DNA of 64,000 nucleotides from the NCBI GenBank assembly GCA_021820065.1, contig JAKAEE010000007.1, positions 1 through 64,000 of the forward strand, written 5' to 3'. The DNA is from Bacteroidota bacterium (GTDB lineage: Bacteria; Bacteroidota; Ignavibacteria; Ignavibacteriales; Melioribacteraceae). The translations under genes and the position numbers were made by a program. Under the pieces are notes generated by a model. It did no database searches and had not been told where the DNA came from. It worked only from the letters and a program-made list of their open reading frames with translations. Below, piece by piece: positions 33,784 to 42,975 of the stretch; position 1 is the stretch's first letter, and each line of letters opens with the position of its first letter.

Positions 33784-35193
33784 ATGAGGATCGAAAAAGA
33801 CTCATTAGGAGAAGTAGAACTACCCGATGATTCTGCGTACGGAATTCATTCGTTAAGAAGCTGCAACAATTTCATAAAATCGGGGGAAAGAATCCATCCA
33901 TATCTCATCAAAGCTTTTTTCGAAGTTAAACTTGCAGCTGCAGAAACAAATTACAAATGTGGAATTCTTCTGAAAGAAAAATATGAAATCATACATGAAG
34001 CGATTCATATTTTACTTACTGAGAGCGAACAATGCATACAAGGCAAGTCGGATGACATTTATAAGAAGATTATTGTTGATCCCTACCAAGGAGGCGCAGG
34101 CACCTCTCTTAACATGAATATTAATGAAGTGATCGCTAATACTGCACTCAAGATCGCAAACAAGAATTGCGGAGATTATTCTTCCATTCATCCATTGGAC
34201 GATGTGAACTTAAGCCAATCGACAAACGATACATTTCCCACAGCATTCCGCGTTGCTGCAATTTATATGCTGCGAGAGCTTGCAGATTCTTTCGCAAAAT
34301 TGCAAAACTCTCTTCAGAAAAAAGAAAGTGAGTTCAAGAATGTTTTGAAACTTGGAAGGACTCAATTTCAAGATGCGGTTCCAATTACGCTGGGACAAGA
34401 ATTTGGCGCTTATGCACAAGCCATAGCCCGTGATCGCTGGAGAATTTATAACGCCGAAGAACGGTTGAGATCAGTGAATCTTGGAGGAACAGCAGTTGGA
34501 AATTCTGTCAGTGCGCCGAAAGATTATGTCTTGAACGTGAACAGTATTTTGAAAAAAATCACAAAACTTCCAATCGCCAAAAGTGAAGATTTAATTGATT
34601 CGACTCAGAACATGGATGTGTTTGTTGAAGTTCACGGATTGGTGAAAGCTGGCGCTACTTCAATAATTAAGTTATGCAACGATCTTCGATTTATGTCAAG
34701 CGGTCCCAACGGAGGCATAGGAGAAATAAATCTTCCGCCAATGCAAGCTGGCTCAAGCATTATGCCGGGTAAAGTGAATCCGGTAATTTTAGAGAACGCG
34801 ATTCAAATCAGTGAGTTAGTAAAATCCAACGATATGCTGATCAGTAACTTGGTCTCTTCCGGTAATCTGGAGCTTAACGCATTTGCACCATTGATTGCGC
34901 ACTCTTTTCTTAAGTCTCTCTCCTACTTAAAGGATTCAAACATAAATCTCGCTCTCAAATGTATAGATGGCATCACAGCCAACATTGAGCGCTGCAAACT
35001 AAACTTAATCAATTCATCGGCTATCGCGGCTTCGCTGATAACCACGTTCGGTTATGAAACAATACAAGAACTTGTAAAGTATGCATACGAACGAGAAATG
35101 CCTTTTGTAAAAGCATTGATGAAGAGTAAGCTTTTGAGCGAACAAGAATTATTTAATATCATTTCAAAAGATTTGGGTATAGACATTGAATAA
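33784..35193 (+). CDS. aspA: Aspartate ammonia-lyase (aspartase) family enzyme
   Basis: A 469-residue member of the aspartase/fumarase superfamily, which releases ammonia from aspartate to give fumarate. It has the family signature GSSIMPGKVNPVILEN (about 325-340), LGRTQFQDAVPIT and the substrate loop with NLSQSTNDTFPTAF. Aspartase is favoured over fumarase by overall pattern, and because a gene of this type often stands next to hydrogenase maturases. It overlaps the HydF gene by eight bases, so the two are probably co-translated. The link between aspartase and H-cluster synthesis is not established. Confidence 0.87.
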   Translation: MRIEKDSLGEVELPDDSAYGIHSLRSCNNFIKSGERIHPYLIKAFFEVKLAAAETNYKCGILLKEKYEIIHEAIHILLTESEQCIQGKSDDIYKKIIVDPYQGGAGTSLNMNINEVIANTALKIANKNCGDYSSIHPLDDVNLSQSTNDTFPTAFRVAAIYMLRELADSFAKLQNSLQKKESEFKNVLKLGRTQFQDAVPITLGQEFGAYAQAIARDRWRIYNAEERLRSVNLGGTAVGNSVSAPKDYVLNVNSILKKITKLPIAKSEDLIDSTQNMDVFVEVHGLVKAGATSIIKLCNDLRFMSSGPNGGIGEINLPPMQAGSSIMPGKVNPVILENAIQISELVKSNDMLISNLVSSGNLELNAFAPLIAHSFLKSLSYLKDSNINLALKCIDGITANIERCKLNLINSSAIAASLITTFGYETIQELVKYAYEREMPFVKALMKSKLLSEQELFNIISKDLGIDIE

Positions 35194-36412
35194 GGTTGCA
35201 CAATCGGAAAGAACTCACATCGCATTTATCGGCAGAAGAAATGTGGGCAAATCTTCGTTGATGAATAAATTCATTGGACAAGATTTAGTGATTGTAAGCG
35301 ATACGCCCGGCACAACTACCGACCCCGTTAAAAAATCCATGGAGTTGCTTCCTTTCGGTCCGGTTGTACTTATTGATACAGGCGGAATAGACGATGTCGG
35401 CGAACTTGGCGAAAAACGAATCGGCAAAACTGTCAGAATTATTTCCGAAGCAAATTTCGCTCTTGTCGTGCTGGATTCTCAATCACCTATTTCTAGCGAT
35501 GAACAAAATCTTCTGGATCATTTAAGGAAATTAGAGCTCCCGTTCCTAGTCGTTCTCAACAAAAGTGATCTTGGTACAAACTACCAAATCATTGAAGAGT
35601 TGAATAAAGCCGGCATTAAATTTCATTCGGTGTCGTGCAGAACCGGCGAAGGTGTTTATGAACTCAAAGAAAAAGTTTCCGCGCTGCTTCCAGCGGAAGA
35701 AGAACATCCTCTTGTTGGAGATTTGATCAAGCAGCACGAGGTAATTGTTCTTGTAGTTCCTATCGATTTGGGAGCGCCGAAAGGACGATTAATAATGCCG
35801 CAAGTGCAGACAATCCGCGAGTCTCTTGATGAAGATGCAATCGTTATAGTCGTAAAAGATAAAGAACTGAGAGCTGGACTTGGCAAATTAAGCCAGCCTC
35901 CAAAATTAGTTGTAACCGATAGTCAAGCAATCATGAGAGTAAGTGCCGACGTGCCCGACGAAATTCCACTTACAACATTTTCGATACTGATGGCGCGTTA
36001 CAAAGGCGACCTTGCCGAATATGTCAACGGCATCAAACGAATTGAAGAATTAAAACATGGCGACAAAGTTTTGATTGCCGAAGCTTGTTCACATCATGAA
36101 CAAGAAGACGATATTGGCAAGGTAAAAATTCCGCGATGGTTGAGACTGCACACGAAAAAGAATCTCGATATTGATATCAAAAACGGTCAAGACTTTCCAG
36201 AGAATCTTTCCGAGTATAAACTAATAGTTCATTGCGGCGGATGCATGTTGACGCGCAGAGCTATGCAGATGCGAATCAAACAAGCAAAGATTGCCGAAGT
36301 CCCGATTGTGAATTACGGTTTGGCAATTTCGTACATGCACGGAGCCATACCGCGCGTTTTGATGCCTTTTAGTGAAGCTATCGCGGCTTGGCAAACATCA
36401 AATAAAAATTAG
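35186..36412 (+). CDS. hydF: [FeFe]-hydrogenase maturation GTPase HydF
   Basis: A scaffold GTPase that assembles and delivers the diiron subcluster of [FeFe] hydrogenase. The N-terminal GTPase domain shows GRRNVGKSSLMNKF (G1), DTGGI (G3) and NKSDL (G4). The C-terminal FeS-binding region has EACSHHEQEDDIGKVKIP and HCGGCMLTRRAMQ, diagnostic of HydF. The 408-residue length is normal. It starts at a TTG inside the end of aspA with no closer alternative. The radical-SAM partners HydE and HydG and the hydrogenase itself are not in this window. Confidence 0.94.
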   Translation: MNKVAQSERTHIAFIGRRNVGKSSLMNKFIGQDLVIVSDTPGTTTDPVKKSMELLPFGPVVLIDTGGIDDVGELGEKRIGKTVRIISEANFALVVLDSQSPISSDEQNLLDHLRKLELPFLVVLNKSDLGTNYQIIEELNKAGIKFHSVSCRTGEGVYELKEKVSALLPAEEEHPLVGDLIKQHEVIVLVVPIDLGAPKGRLIMPQVQTIRESLDEDAIVIVVKDKELRAGLGKLSQPPKLVVTDSQAIMRVSADVPDEIPLTTFSILMARYKGDLAEYVNGIKRIEELKHGDKVLIAEACSHHEQEDDIGKVKIPRWLRLHTKKNLDIDIKNGQDFPENLSEYKLIVHCGGCMLTRRAMQMRIKQAKIAEVPIVNYGLAISYMHGAIPRVLMPFSEAIAAWQTSNKN

Positions 36413-36431
36413 AAATAGAATTTTTCGCCGA

Positions 36432-37376
36432 TCAGTTATTTTTGGCACCGGATGATTTCAAGAATTCTATCGTTTCCTTTATCCCCTCTTGATAAGCCAC
36501 TGGTTTATATTTAAAAAAGTTTCCGAACTTTGCCGAGTCGAAATAATAATCGAATTCACTTTGGTAAATCATTTCATAGAGTTCATAAATTGTCTTATCG
36601 AATAAACCGGCAGCTTTAACCATCCATTTCTTCAATACAAAATAATTTGGTTTAACACCAAGTTCGCGCGCAATTATTTCGATAAAAGTTTTTCCATCCA
36701 CAGGTGGGTTGTAAGTCGGCAAATGCCAAACTTGATTAAATGCCTCGTTATTGTGTGCAAGCAAGTATAGCGCTCTGCTGCAATCAAGCGTGTAAGTATA
36801 GGAATGAAGAGTTGAGGCGTCAGCCAACCATTGTGCGCGTTTCCCTTTCATTAAATTATCAATCGCAAGAACATACGGTACGCTCGATTTGGTAGCGTAG
36901 GGTCCGTAGAAATCAGCCGCTCTCGTAATCATTGCCGATAAATTTCCGCTCTTATATTCTTGTTCCAACTGTAAAGCAATCTTTGCCCGGAGTTCTCCCT
37001 TTTTTGAACAAGGGTTGTACGGTGTTGTTTCTGTCATCTTGCCGTCAACTTTACCGTACATATAAACGTTATCGAAAAAAATTAATTTAGCGCCGGCGGA
37101 TTTACATGCGTTAATTGCGTTCTGCATTATTACCGGCCACTTTTCTACCCAAACGTTGTAATTGTAAGCGAGCCCGGCAAGCAAATAAACAACATCTGAA
37201 CCTTTGACAGCACTCAGGGTATCTTCATAAGAAGTAAGATCTCCTTTAACAGATTCTGCGCCTTTTACTTGAATGCCGCTTCTTGAAAAAAGTTTAACAC
37301 TTTGTTCATGTTTCAGTAATTCATTAGTGAGTGGGCTGCCGATTGCACCACCGGCGCCTAAAATTGTATGTATCAT
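36432..37376 (-). CDS. NAD-dependent epimerase/dehydratase family protein
   Basis: A 314-residue extended short-chain dehydrogenase. The nucleotide-binding motif is GAGGAIGSPL (residues 7-16), the second strand region reads VKGDLTSYEDTL, and the active-site tyrosine area is YMYGKVDGKMTE. Such proteins act on nucleotide sugars or other NAD(P)-linked substrates; the specific substrate is unknown. It is convergent with hydF (20-base gap) and lies just downstream of rluD on the same strand. Confidence 0.85.
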   Translation of the reverse strand: MIHTILGAGGAIGSPLTNELLKHEQSVKLFSRSGIQVKGAESVKGDLTSYEDTLSAVKGSDVVYLLAGLAYNYNVWVEKWPVIMQNAINACKSAGAKLIFFDNVYMYGKVDGKMTETTPYNPCSKKGELRAKIALQLEQEYKSGNLSAMITRAADFYGPYATKSSVPYVLAIDNLMKGKRAQWLADASTLHSYTYTLDCSRALYLLAHNNEAFNQVWHLPTYNPPVDGKTFIEIIARELGVKPNYFVLKKWMVKAAGLFDKTIYELYEMIYQSEFDYYFDSAKFGNFFKYKPVAYQEGIKETIEFLKSSGAKNN

Positions 37377-37401
37377 CTTTCTCCCGTGATTGTCTTACAG
37401 A

Positions 37402-38388
37402 TTAAGAACTGGTTCGCAGTTTATTAAGTAACAACAAAAAATCCTCCGGTAGTTCCGAATCCAAAAAGATTTTCTTTTGAGTATGGGGATGAATGAATCC
37501 CAGTGTCTTGGCGTGAAGCGCTTGACGCGGCATTACTTGAAGCAAATTATCTATTCTCGATTTCATTTTTGGTAATTGTGAACCATACACAATCACTCGC
37601 CCGCCGTAAGTCGGGTCGCCGAAGATCGGATGTTTTATGTGCGACATATGAACGCGTATCTGATGTGTGCGCCCGGTCTTGAGATTTAATTTCACCAGAG
37701 ATGCAAATTCAAATTCTTCGATCACTTCGTAAAAAGTGTGTGCGTGTTTCCCTTCAACCGGATGGACAGTAAATATTTTTCTGTCTTTTGTACTTCGCGT
37801 AATATTGCCAACCACTTCACCTTTACTCTTTTTAAAGATACCCCAGCAAACAGCCCAATACTCTCTTTCGATTGAGTGATCGTAGAACTGCTTTGCAAGA
37901 CGCGCATGAGTCCATTCATCTTTTGCGATCAATAATAAACCGCTCGTGTCTTTGTCAATGCGGTGAACAATTCCCGGTCTGCCAGGTACACCTGCTGTGC
38001 TTAATTTTTTTGTGTGATAGAGCAGAGCATTAACGAGCGTGCCGGTGTAATTACCTAAAGAAGGATGCGCTACCATTCCCGCCGGTTTATTTACAACCAG
38101 CAAATAATCATCCTCATAAATAATGTCGAGGGGAATGTCTTCAGCTTCATTTTGCTCAGGTCTCGGAGACGTCGGAATGGTGAGTTCAATTACGTCTAAC
38201 GGGACAACTAAATAATTTGATTTGACAATTTTTCCGTTAGCGGTAACGCAGTTTGCTCTGATAAGTTTTTGAATGCGGGAACGTGTGGCATTTTCGACGG
38301 TGTTGGCTAAGAAAACATCAATGCGTTCTTTCTTCTTTCCCTCCGGAATTTCAATCTTTATTTTCTTCTCTGTTACTATCTTGCCCAT
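37402..38388 (-). CDS. rluD: RluD-type 23S rRNA pseudouridine synthase
   Basis: A 328-residue RluA/RluD-family enzyme that isomerises uridines in 23S rRNA. It has an N-terminal S4 RNA-binding domain (about 17-75, KERIDVFLANTVENATRSRI) and the catalytic motif HRIDKDTSGLLLIAK with its aspartate (about 150). The C-terminal part contains KTGRTHQIRVHMSH. Its start overlaps the end of lspA by 38 bases, a common arrangement in bacteria. Confidence 0.93.
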   Translation of the reverse strand: MGKIVTEKKIKIEIPEGKKKERIDVFLANTVENATRSRIQKLIRANCVTANGKIVKSNYLVVPLDVIELTIPTSPRPEQNEAEDIPLDIIYEDDYLLVVNKPAGMVAHPSLGNYTGTLVNALLYHTKKLSTAGVPGRPGIVHRIDKDTSGLLLIAKDEWTHARLAKQFYDHSIEREYWAVCWGIFKKSKGEVVGNITRSTKDRKIFTVHPVEGKHAHTFYEVIEEFEFASLVKLNLKTGRTHQIRVHMSHIKHPIFGDPTYGGRVIVYGSQLPKMKSRIDNLLQVMPRQALHAKTLGFIHPHTQKKIFLDSELPEDFLLLLNKLRTSS

Positions 38389-39028
38389 CAGTCAAACTTC
38401 TATTTGATATTTCCAACGTTTCATCTGCAACAATTTCTTTTTCATCGAGAGGATTTGATACTGAAACCGGTATATCACCAGCGGCTACTTCCACCGGCGG
38501 ACGGTAAAATAAAATTAACAGAATCACTCCAATGGTAACGCTTGAATCAGCAATATTGAATATTGGAAACCGGTCAAAAGTTCTGCCGAAAATTGTGAAA
38601 TCAAAAAAATCGAAATTGAAAAAATCAACAACCTTACCGTAGAACACGGGTGCGTAACCATAAAATACACCGTAGAAAGTTCTATCGATTAAATTTCCGA
38701 TTGCGCCGCCCAAAATAAATGCCAGAGCAAGTTTTACAATTAATTTTTGATGACGGGATTTCCACAAGTAATAAAATATACCTATGCTTGCCAGCAAAGA
38801 AAAAATCGAGAGGAGTAGTTTAGATGTTTCGTTTACATCTATGCCGAAAGCAATGCCGGGATTTTCTACAAAAGTTATTTTAAAAAAATCTCCGATAACG
38901 TTGATGCTTTGTCCGTACGACATGCCTTCGGCTTTCAGATGGAGAAGAGGAAGCGTTCCTCCTTTCACTAAGAATTTTGTTACCTGATCGGTTATAACAA
39001 TGAACAAAGTTAGGAATAGTACTCTCAA
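38351..39028 (-). CDS. lspA: Lipoprotein signal peptidase II
   Basis: An aspartyl protease in the inner membrane that removes signal peptides from lipoproteins. It carries the two catalytic aspartates in GNLIDR and FNIADSSV, and the family motif VENPGIAFG. The protein is 225 residues, longer than the usual 160-170, because of a loop (DFFNFDFFDFTIFGRTFD) and an acidic cytoplasmic tail of about 50 residues (ending DGQDSNREENKD). The tail is encoded partly in the overlap with rluD. Many lipoproteins in this window would be its substrates. Confidence 0.93.
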   Translation of the reverse strand: MRVLFLTLFIVITDQVTKFLVKGGTLPLLHLKAEGMSYGQSINVIGDFFKITFVENPGIAFGIDVNETSKLLLSIFSLLASIGIFYYLWKSRHQKLIVKLALAFILGGAIGNLIDRTFYGVFYGYAPVFYGKVVDFFNFDFFDFTIFGRTFDRFPIFNIADSSVTIGVILLILFYRPPVEVAAGDIPVSVSNPLDEKEIVADETLEISNRSLTDGQDSNREENKD

Positions 39029-39056
39029 AATAATTCTCGCTCTAATAAAGGATAAA

Positions 39057-39671
39057 TTACATCGATTTCATTTTTTGTTTTACCTGCAGACAATGCTGTG
39101 TATGTGGAACTGCCGCAAGTCTGTCTTTCGGAACCAACGGACATGTAGGACACAAGTTCTGCGGTTCGTCAATACATTCGATACAAATGCCGTAAGTACC
39201 GTTATCGATTCTTAGCAGTGCATCGTCGAGATAGCCAAGGAATTTGTTTTCGCGTTGAGCCCACAGGTAAAGTTTCTCGCGCTCCATAGCATCTGTTCCC
39301 TGTTCCGCCATGTGAAGCGAGTAAGGAGAATTTTCATTAACATACTGACCGGTTGTGGGGTCCATCATCTGTTCTTTAAATACTTGAAGCTGCTCGATGA
39401 TTTCGTTCCTCTTATCGAGAATAATTTTTTTGAACTCGTCGAGATCTTTTTTCGAATAACCTTGGATTTTTTTTACTTTTTTAGTCGGAGAGATCACCTC
39501 AACGTGTTTTCGCGATTTGGAGAACTTTGGAACCTTACTGGTTTTTTTTGCCGATGATTTTGGTTTAGCGATCTTCTTCACAGCTTTTTTCGGTTTGCTC
39601 GCCGCCTTCTTCACTGGTTTTGATTTGGCAGCGGTCTTCTTCGCAGTCTTTTTATTAGCTTTTTTGGCCAT
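39057..39671 (-). CDS. DksA/TraR-type protein with lysine-rich histone-like tail
   Basis: A 204-residue protein whose first 65 residues are almost entirely Lys, Ala, Pro and Ser (for example KKTAKKTAAKSKPVKKAASK), resembling histone H1-like tails. A DksA/TraR coiled-coil and zinc-finger domain follows (about 75-200). The zinc finger is altered: the usual C-x2-C ... C-x2-C reads CIECIDEPQNLCPTC and then a single HC near the end, with an extra inserted Cys pair. DksA-type proteins act in the RNA-polymerase secondary channel. The tail suggests nucleic-acid binding. It precedes lspA on the same strand and follows ileS. Confidence 0.84.
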   Translation of the reverse strand: MAKKANKKTAKKTAAKSKPVKKAASKPKKAVKKIAKPKSSAKKTSKVPKFSKSRKHVEVISPTKKVKKIQGYSKKDLDEFKKIILDKRNEIIEQLQVFKEQMMDPTTGQYVNENSPYSLHMAEQGTDAMEREKLYLWAQRENKFLGYLDDALLRIDNGTYGICIECIDEPQNLCPTCPLVPKDRLAAVPHTQHCLQVKQKMKSM

Positions 39672-39692
39672 TTGGTGCCTCCAGTTAACTAT

Positions 39693-42600
39693 TTAATTCT
39701 TTGACTTAGCGACAACGATCGAACAATTGTAATCGCCTATTTTCCAATCTTGTTTAAAACCGTCAAGCTTCAAATCAGAATCCAGTTTGTCTGCCAGGAC
39801 TTCATTGGAAATATAATCAGAAAATTGTTTTACATAACTAACAAATTTTTGATCTGATGAGAATGAAACCGTAATGCGATCAATCACATCGAAGCCCGCA
39901 TCTTTGCGCATGTTCTGAATTCTATTCACAAATTCACGCGCGTACCCTTCGGCAATTAATTCCTCGGTTAGTTCAGTATCGATGGCAACGGTAATTCCTT
40001 CTTCGCTTTCAACAATCCAGCCCTCAATTTCATGACTGATAATCTCGACATCTTCTCGGGAAATTTTCACCGGCTGACCGTCGATTACAAGTTCAAGTTC
40101 TCCGCTCTTTTCAATTTCCACGATTTGGTTCTTATTCATTTCCTTGATCGCATTGGTCAACGCCTTAACCAACTTGCCGTATTTTGGTCCCACTACTTTG
40201 AAATTCGGTTTCGCTGTTTTGGAGACGATTGCTGAATCATCTTCAAGAATTACCAATTCTTTGATGTTTACTTCTTCAAGAATCACATCTTTCATTTTTT
40301 CAAGAGCGCCTTTTTTCGATTTGTCGATAGCGACCATAATCTTTAAGAGCGGCTGGCGAACTTTCAAATTGTTTTTCGCGCGGATAGATCGAGTCAAGAA
40401 TACGATCCGCTGGGCAACATCCATTTTAACTTCAAGCTCCGGCTCGGAATAAGTCGCCGCCGGGAAATCTGCAAGATGTACCGACTCAAAATTTTCCTTC
40501 TTCGTAACCGAGTTCAAATTTTGGTACAACTCTTCTGCAATAAACGGAGCGAACGGCGATGTCAATTTTGCAACCGTAACCAAGCACTCGTATAAAGTTT
40601 GATATGCCGAGAGTTTGTTTTTATTTATTTCTGATTTCCAAAAACGCCTTCTGCTGCGACGAACATACCAGTTGGAAAGCTGATCGATAGTGAAACTTGA
40701 AACCTGACGCGCCGCTTTCGTAACATCGTAATTCTCCATCAGCTCATCATATTCTTTGACAAGCGAATTAAGTTTCGAAATTATCCAGCGGTCTATTTCC
40801 GGTCTCTCGTTATACGGAACTGCATGTTCGGAAAAATCAAACTTATCTATGTTAGCGTAGAGCACAAAGAAATTGTACGTGTTCACCAAAGTGCCGAAGA
40901 ATTTTCTCTGAACTTCAGCCATTCCTTCTTCATCAAACAAAGTTGGCTTCCACGGAGGACTTGTTGTAACCAAGTACCAGCGCGTTGCGTCGGCACCGTA
41001 CTTATCAAAAAGCTGGAACGGGTCAACTGTGTTGCCGCGCGACTTGGACATTTTCTGTCCGTTCTTGTCGAGGATCAGTTCATTCACAATTAAATTCTTA
41101 TACGTCACGCTGTCGAACAACATGGTTCCGATCGCGTGCAGAGTGTAGAACCATCCGCGGGTTTGATCGATGCCTTCACAAATAAAATCGCTGGGGTAAC
41201 TTTCCTTAAACAGTTCTTGATTCTCGAACGGATAGTGAAACTGAGCGAACGGCATTGCGCCGCTATCGAACCAAACATCAATCAGTTCAGGAGTGCGTTT
41301 GTAAATTTTTCCGTTTCGTTCAAACTTAACTTCATCAACAAAAGGTTTATGAAGATCAATTTCGCTCGCAGGCAAATTCTTCACAGAAATTTTCTTGCCG
41401 TCTCTCTCAACAAATCCTTCTTTCAATTCGTTGATCGATCCGATAACAAACATGTTGCCGTCTTCGTCGAGCCATATCGGCAGCGGCGTTCCCCAATATC
41501 TATCACGTGAAAGCGACCAATCTTTATTTTCTTCAAGCCAATTTCCAAAACGGCCTGAACCAACTTCAGGCGGGCACCAATTGATCGTGTTGTTCAACTC
41601 GATCATCCGTTTTGCGACATCGGTTGTGCGGATGTACCAGCTATCGCGCGCGTAATAAATCAACGGATTATCGCAGCGCCAGCAGTGCGGGTAAGAGTGA
41701 GTATAATCATTACCGGCTCTGAAAATTAATCCGCGTTCCTTCAGATTACGGATTACATCTGGATCAACACCTTTTTCTTCGTGAGTATCAAACTGAATTG
41801 TCTTCACAAGTCTTCCGGCAAAGTCTTTCACTTCGTCGGTAAATCTTCCGCTCTTTGTAACCGGCTGAACAAATGGTAAATTAAATTTCTTAGAAACTTC
41901 GTAGTCGTCAGCGCCGAAAGCCGGTGCGATGTGAACTACTCCGGAACCGTCTTCAGTGCTGACAAAATCTCCGGGAATGATGTACCACGCTTTTTTATCA
42001 ACTGGTATGTATGAATAAAGAGGTTCGTATTCTCTGTTCAACAAAGCCGAACCTTTCAACTTTTCCAGCAATTCATATTCTTCTTTGATCACGGAAAGCC
42101 GCGCTTCGGAAAGATACATTACGCCGTGTTTTTCCGTTTTGATTTTCACGTAATCAATTTCGGTTCCAACTGCGAGTGCTACGTTTGAAATCAATGTCCA
42201 GGGAGTTGTCGTCCAAACAAGAACCGATGCGTCTTCATCTTTCAATTTGAATTTGACATAAACATTCGGATCTTGAACTTCATCGTAACCCAACGCAAGT
42301 TCATGCGATGAAAGAGGTGTTTCGCAGTGAGGACATTGCGGAACAATTTTGAATCCTTTGTAGATCAATCCTTTTTTGAAATACTCTGAGAGTGCCCACC
42401 AAACCGATTCGATGTACTCGTTCGTGCAAGTGATATACGGATCGTCGAGATTGATCCAATAACCCATGCGTTCGGTAAGTGTGCGCCATCCTTCTTTCAT
42501 TTCGATGTGATGATAAACCAAATCCTTGGCTTTCTTGTTGAAAGCTGCAACGCCGTATTTTTCAATATCGGATTTTTGCGTAAAGTCTAATTCTTTTTCG

Positions 42601-42887
42601 AGTGCAATTTCTATCGGAAGTCCGTGAGTGTCCCAGCCCGCTTTACGATGAACTTGAAAACCTTTCATGGTCTTGTAACGGCATACCAAATCTTTCAATG
42701 CTCTTGCCATTACGTGATGAATACCGGGACGACCGTTTACTGTTGGCGGTCCCTCATAAAATGTGAATGGTTTTGATTCCGGTCGTAAAGAAACGCTCTT
42801 TTCAAATATTTGGTGTTCATTCCAAAATTTTAATATCGATTCTTCGATCTTGGGATAACTTATTTTTTCATCAAATTGTTTGAACAT
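39693..42887 (-). CDS. ileS: Isoleucyl-tRNA synthetase (eukaryote-like type)
   Basis: A class I synthetase that charges tRNA-Ile. The 1064-residue protein has an atypical HIGH motif reading GRPGIHHVMARALKD, KMSKS in KMSKSRGNTVDPF (about 610), the editing domain insert and an anticodon-binding domain. The HHVM form and the length match the eukaryote-like IleRS used by many Bacteroidota, a class often insensitive to mupirocin. The last 250 residues form the extra C-terminal region. It is followed by the DksA-like gene 21 bases downstream. Confidence 0.96.
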   Translation of the reverse strand: MFKQFDEKISYPKIEESILKFWNEHQIFEKSVSLRPESKPFTFYEGPPTVNGRPGIHHVMARALKDLVCRYKTMKGFQVHRKAGWDTHGLPIEIALEKELDFTQKSDIEKYGVAAFNKKAKDLVYHHIEMKEGWRTLTERMGYWINLDDPYITCTNEYIESVWWALSEYFKKGLIYKGFKIVPQCPHCETPLSSHELALGYDEVQDPNVYVKFKLKDEDASVLVWTTTPWTLISNVALAVGTEIDYVKIKTEKHGVMYLSEARLSVIKEEYELLEKLKGSALLNREYEPLYSYIPVDKKAWYIIPGDFVSTEDGSGVVHIAPAFGADDYEVSKKFNLPFVQPVTKSGRFTDEVKDFAGRLVKTIQFDTHEEKGVDPDVIRNLKERGLIFRAGNDYTHSYPHCWRCDNPLIYYARDSWYIRTTDVAKRMIELNNTINWCPPEVGSGRFGNWLEENKDWSLSRDRYWGTPLPIWLDEDGNMFVIGSINELKEGFVERDGKKISVKNLPASEIDLHKPFVDEVKFERNGKIYKRTPELIDVWFDSGAMPFAQFHYPFENQELFKESYPSDFICEGIDQTRGWFYTLHAIGTMLFDSVTYKNLIVNELILDKNGQKMSKSRGNTVDPFQLFDKYGADATRWYLVTTSPPWKPTLFDEEGMAEVQRKFFGTLVNTYNFFVLYANIDKFDFSEHAVPYNERPEIDRWIISKLNSLVKEYDELMENYDVTKAARQVSSFTIDQLSNWYVRRSRRRFWKSEINKNKLSAYQTLYECLVTVAKLTSPFAPFIAEELYQNLNSVTKKENFESVHLADFPAATYSEPELEVKMDVAQRIVFLTRSIRAKNNLKVRQPLLKIMVAIDKSKKGALEKMKDVILEEVNIKELVILEDDSAIVSKTAKPNFKVVGPKYGKLVKALTNAIKEMNKNQIVEIEKSGELELVIDGQPVKISREDVEIISHEIEGWIVESEEGITVAIDTELTEELIAEGYAREFVNRIQNMRKDAGFDVIDRITVSFSSDQKFVSYVKQFSDYISNEVLADKLDSDLKLDGFKQDWKIGDYNCSIVVAKSKN

Positions 42888-42936
42888 TTCTTTCTCTATA
42901 AATGAAATTTTTTATATGAACTGAAATAAATTTTTT

Positions 42937-42972
42937 CTTCTTGCTCTTATTCTTGCTCTTAATCTTACTCTT
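42937..42972. repeat. Three copies of a 12-base pyrimidine-rich repeat
   Basis: CTTCTTGCTCTT, ATTCTTGCTCTT and AATCTTACTCTT follow one another in the gap before ileS. Together with the heptamer array at 16185 it suggests that short pyrimidine-rich repeats accumulate between genes in this genome. Confidence 0.75.
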
Positions 42973-42975
42973 TAC

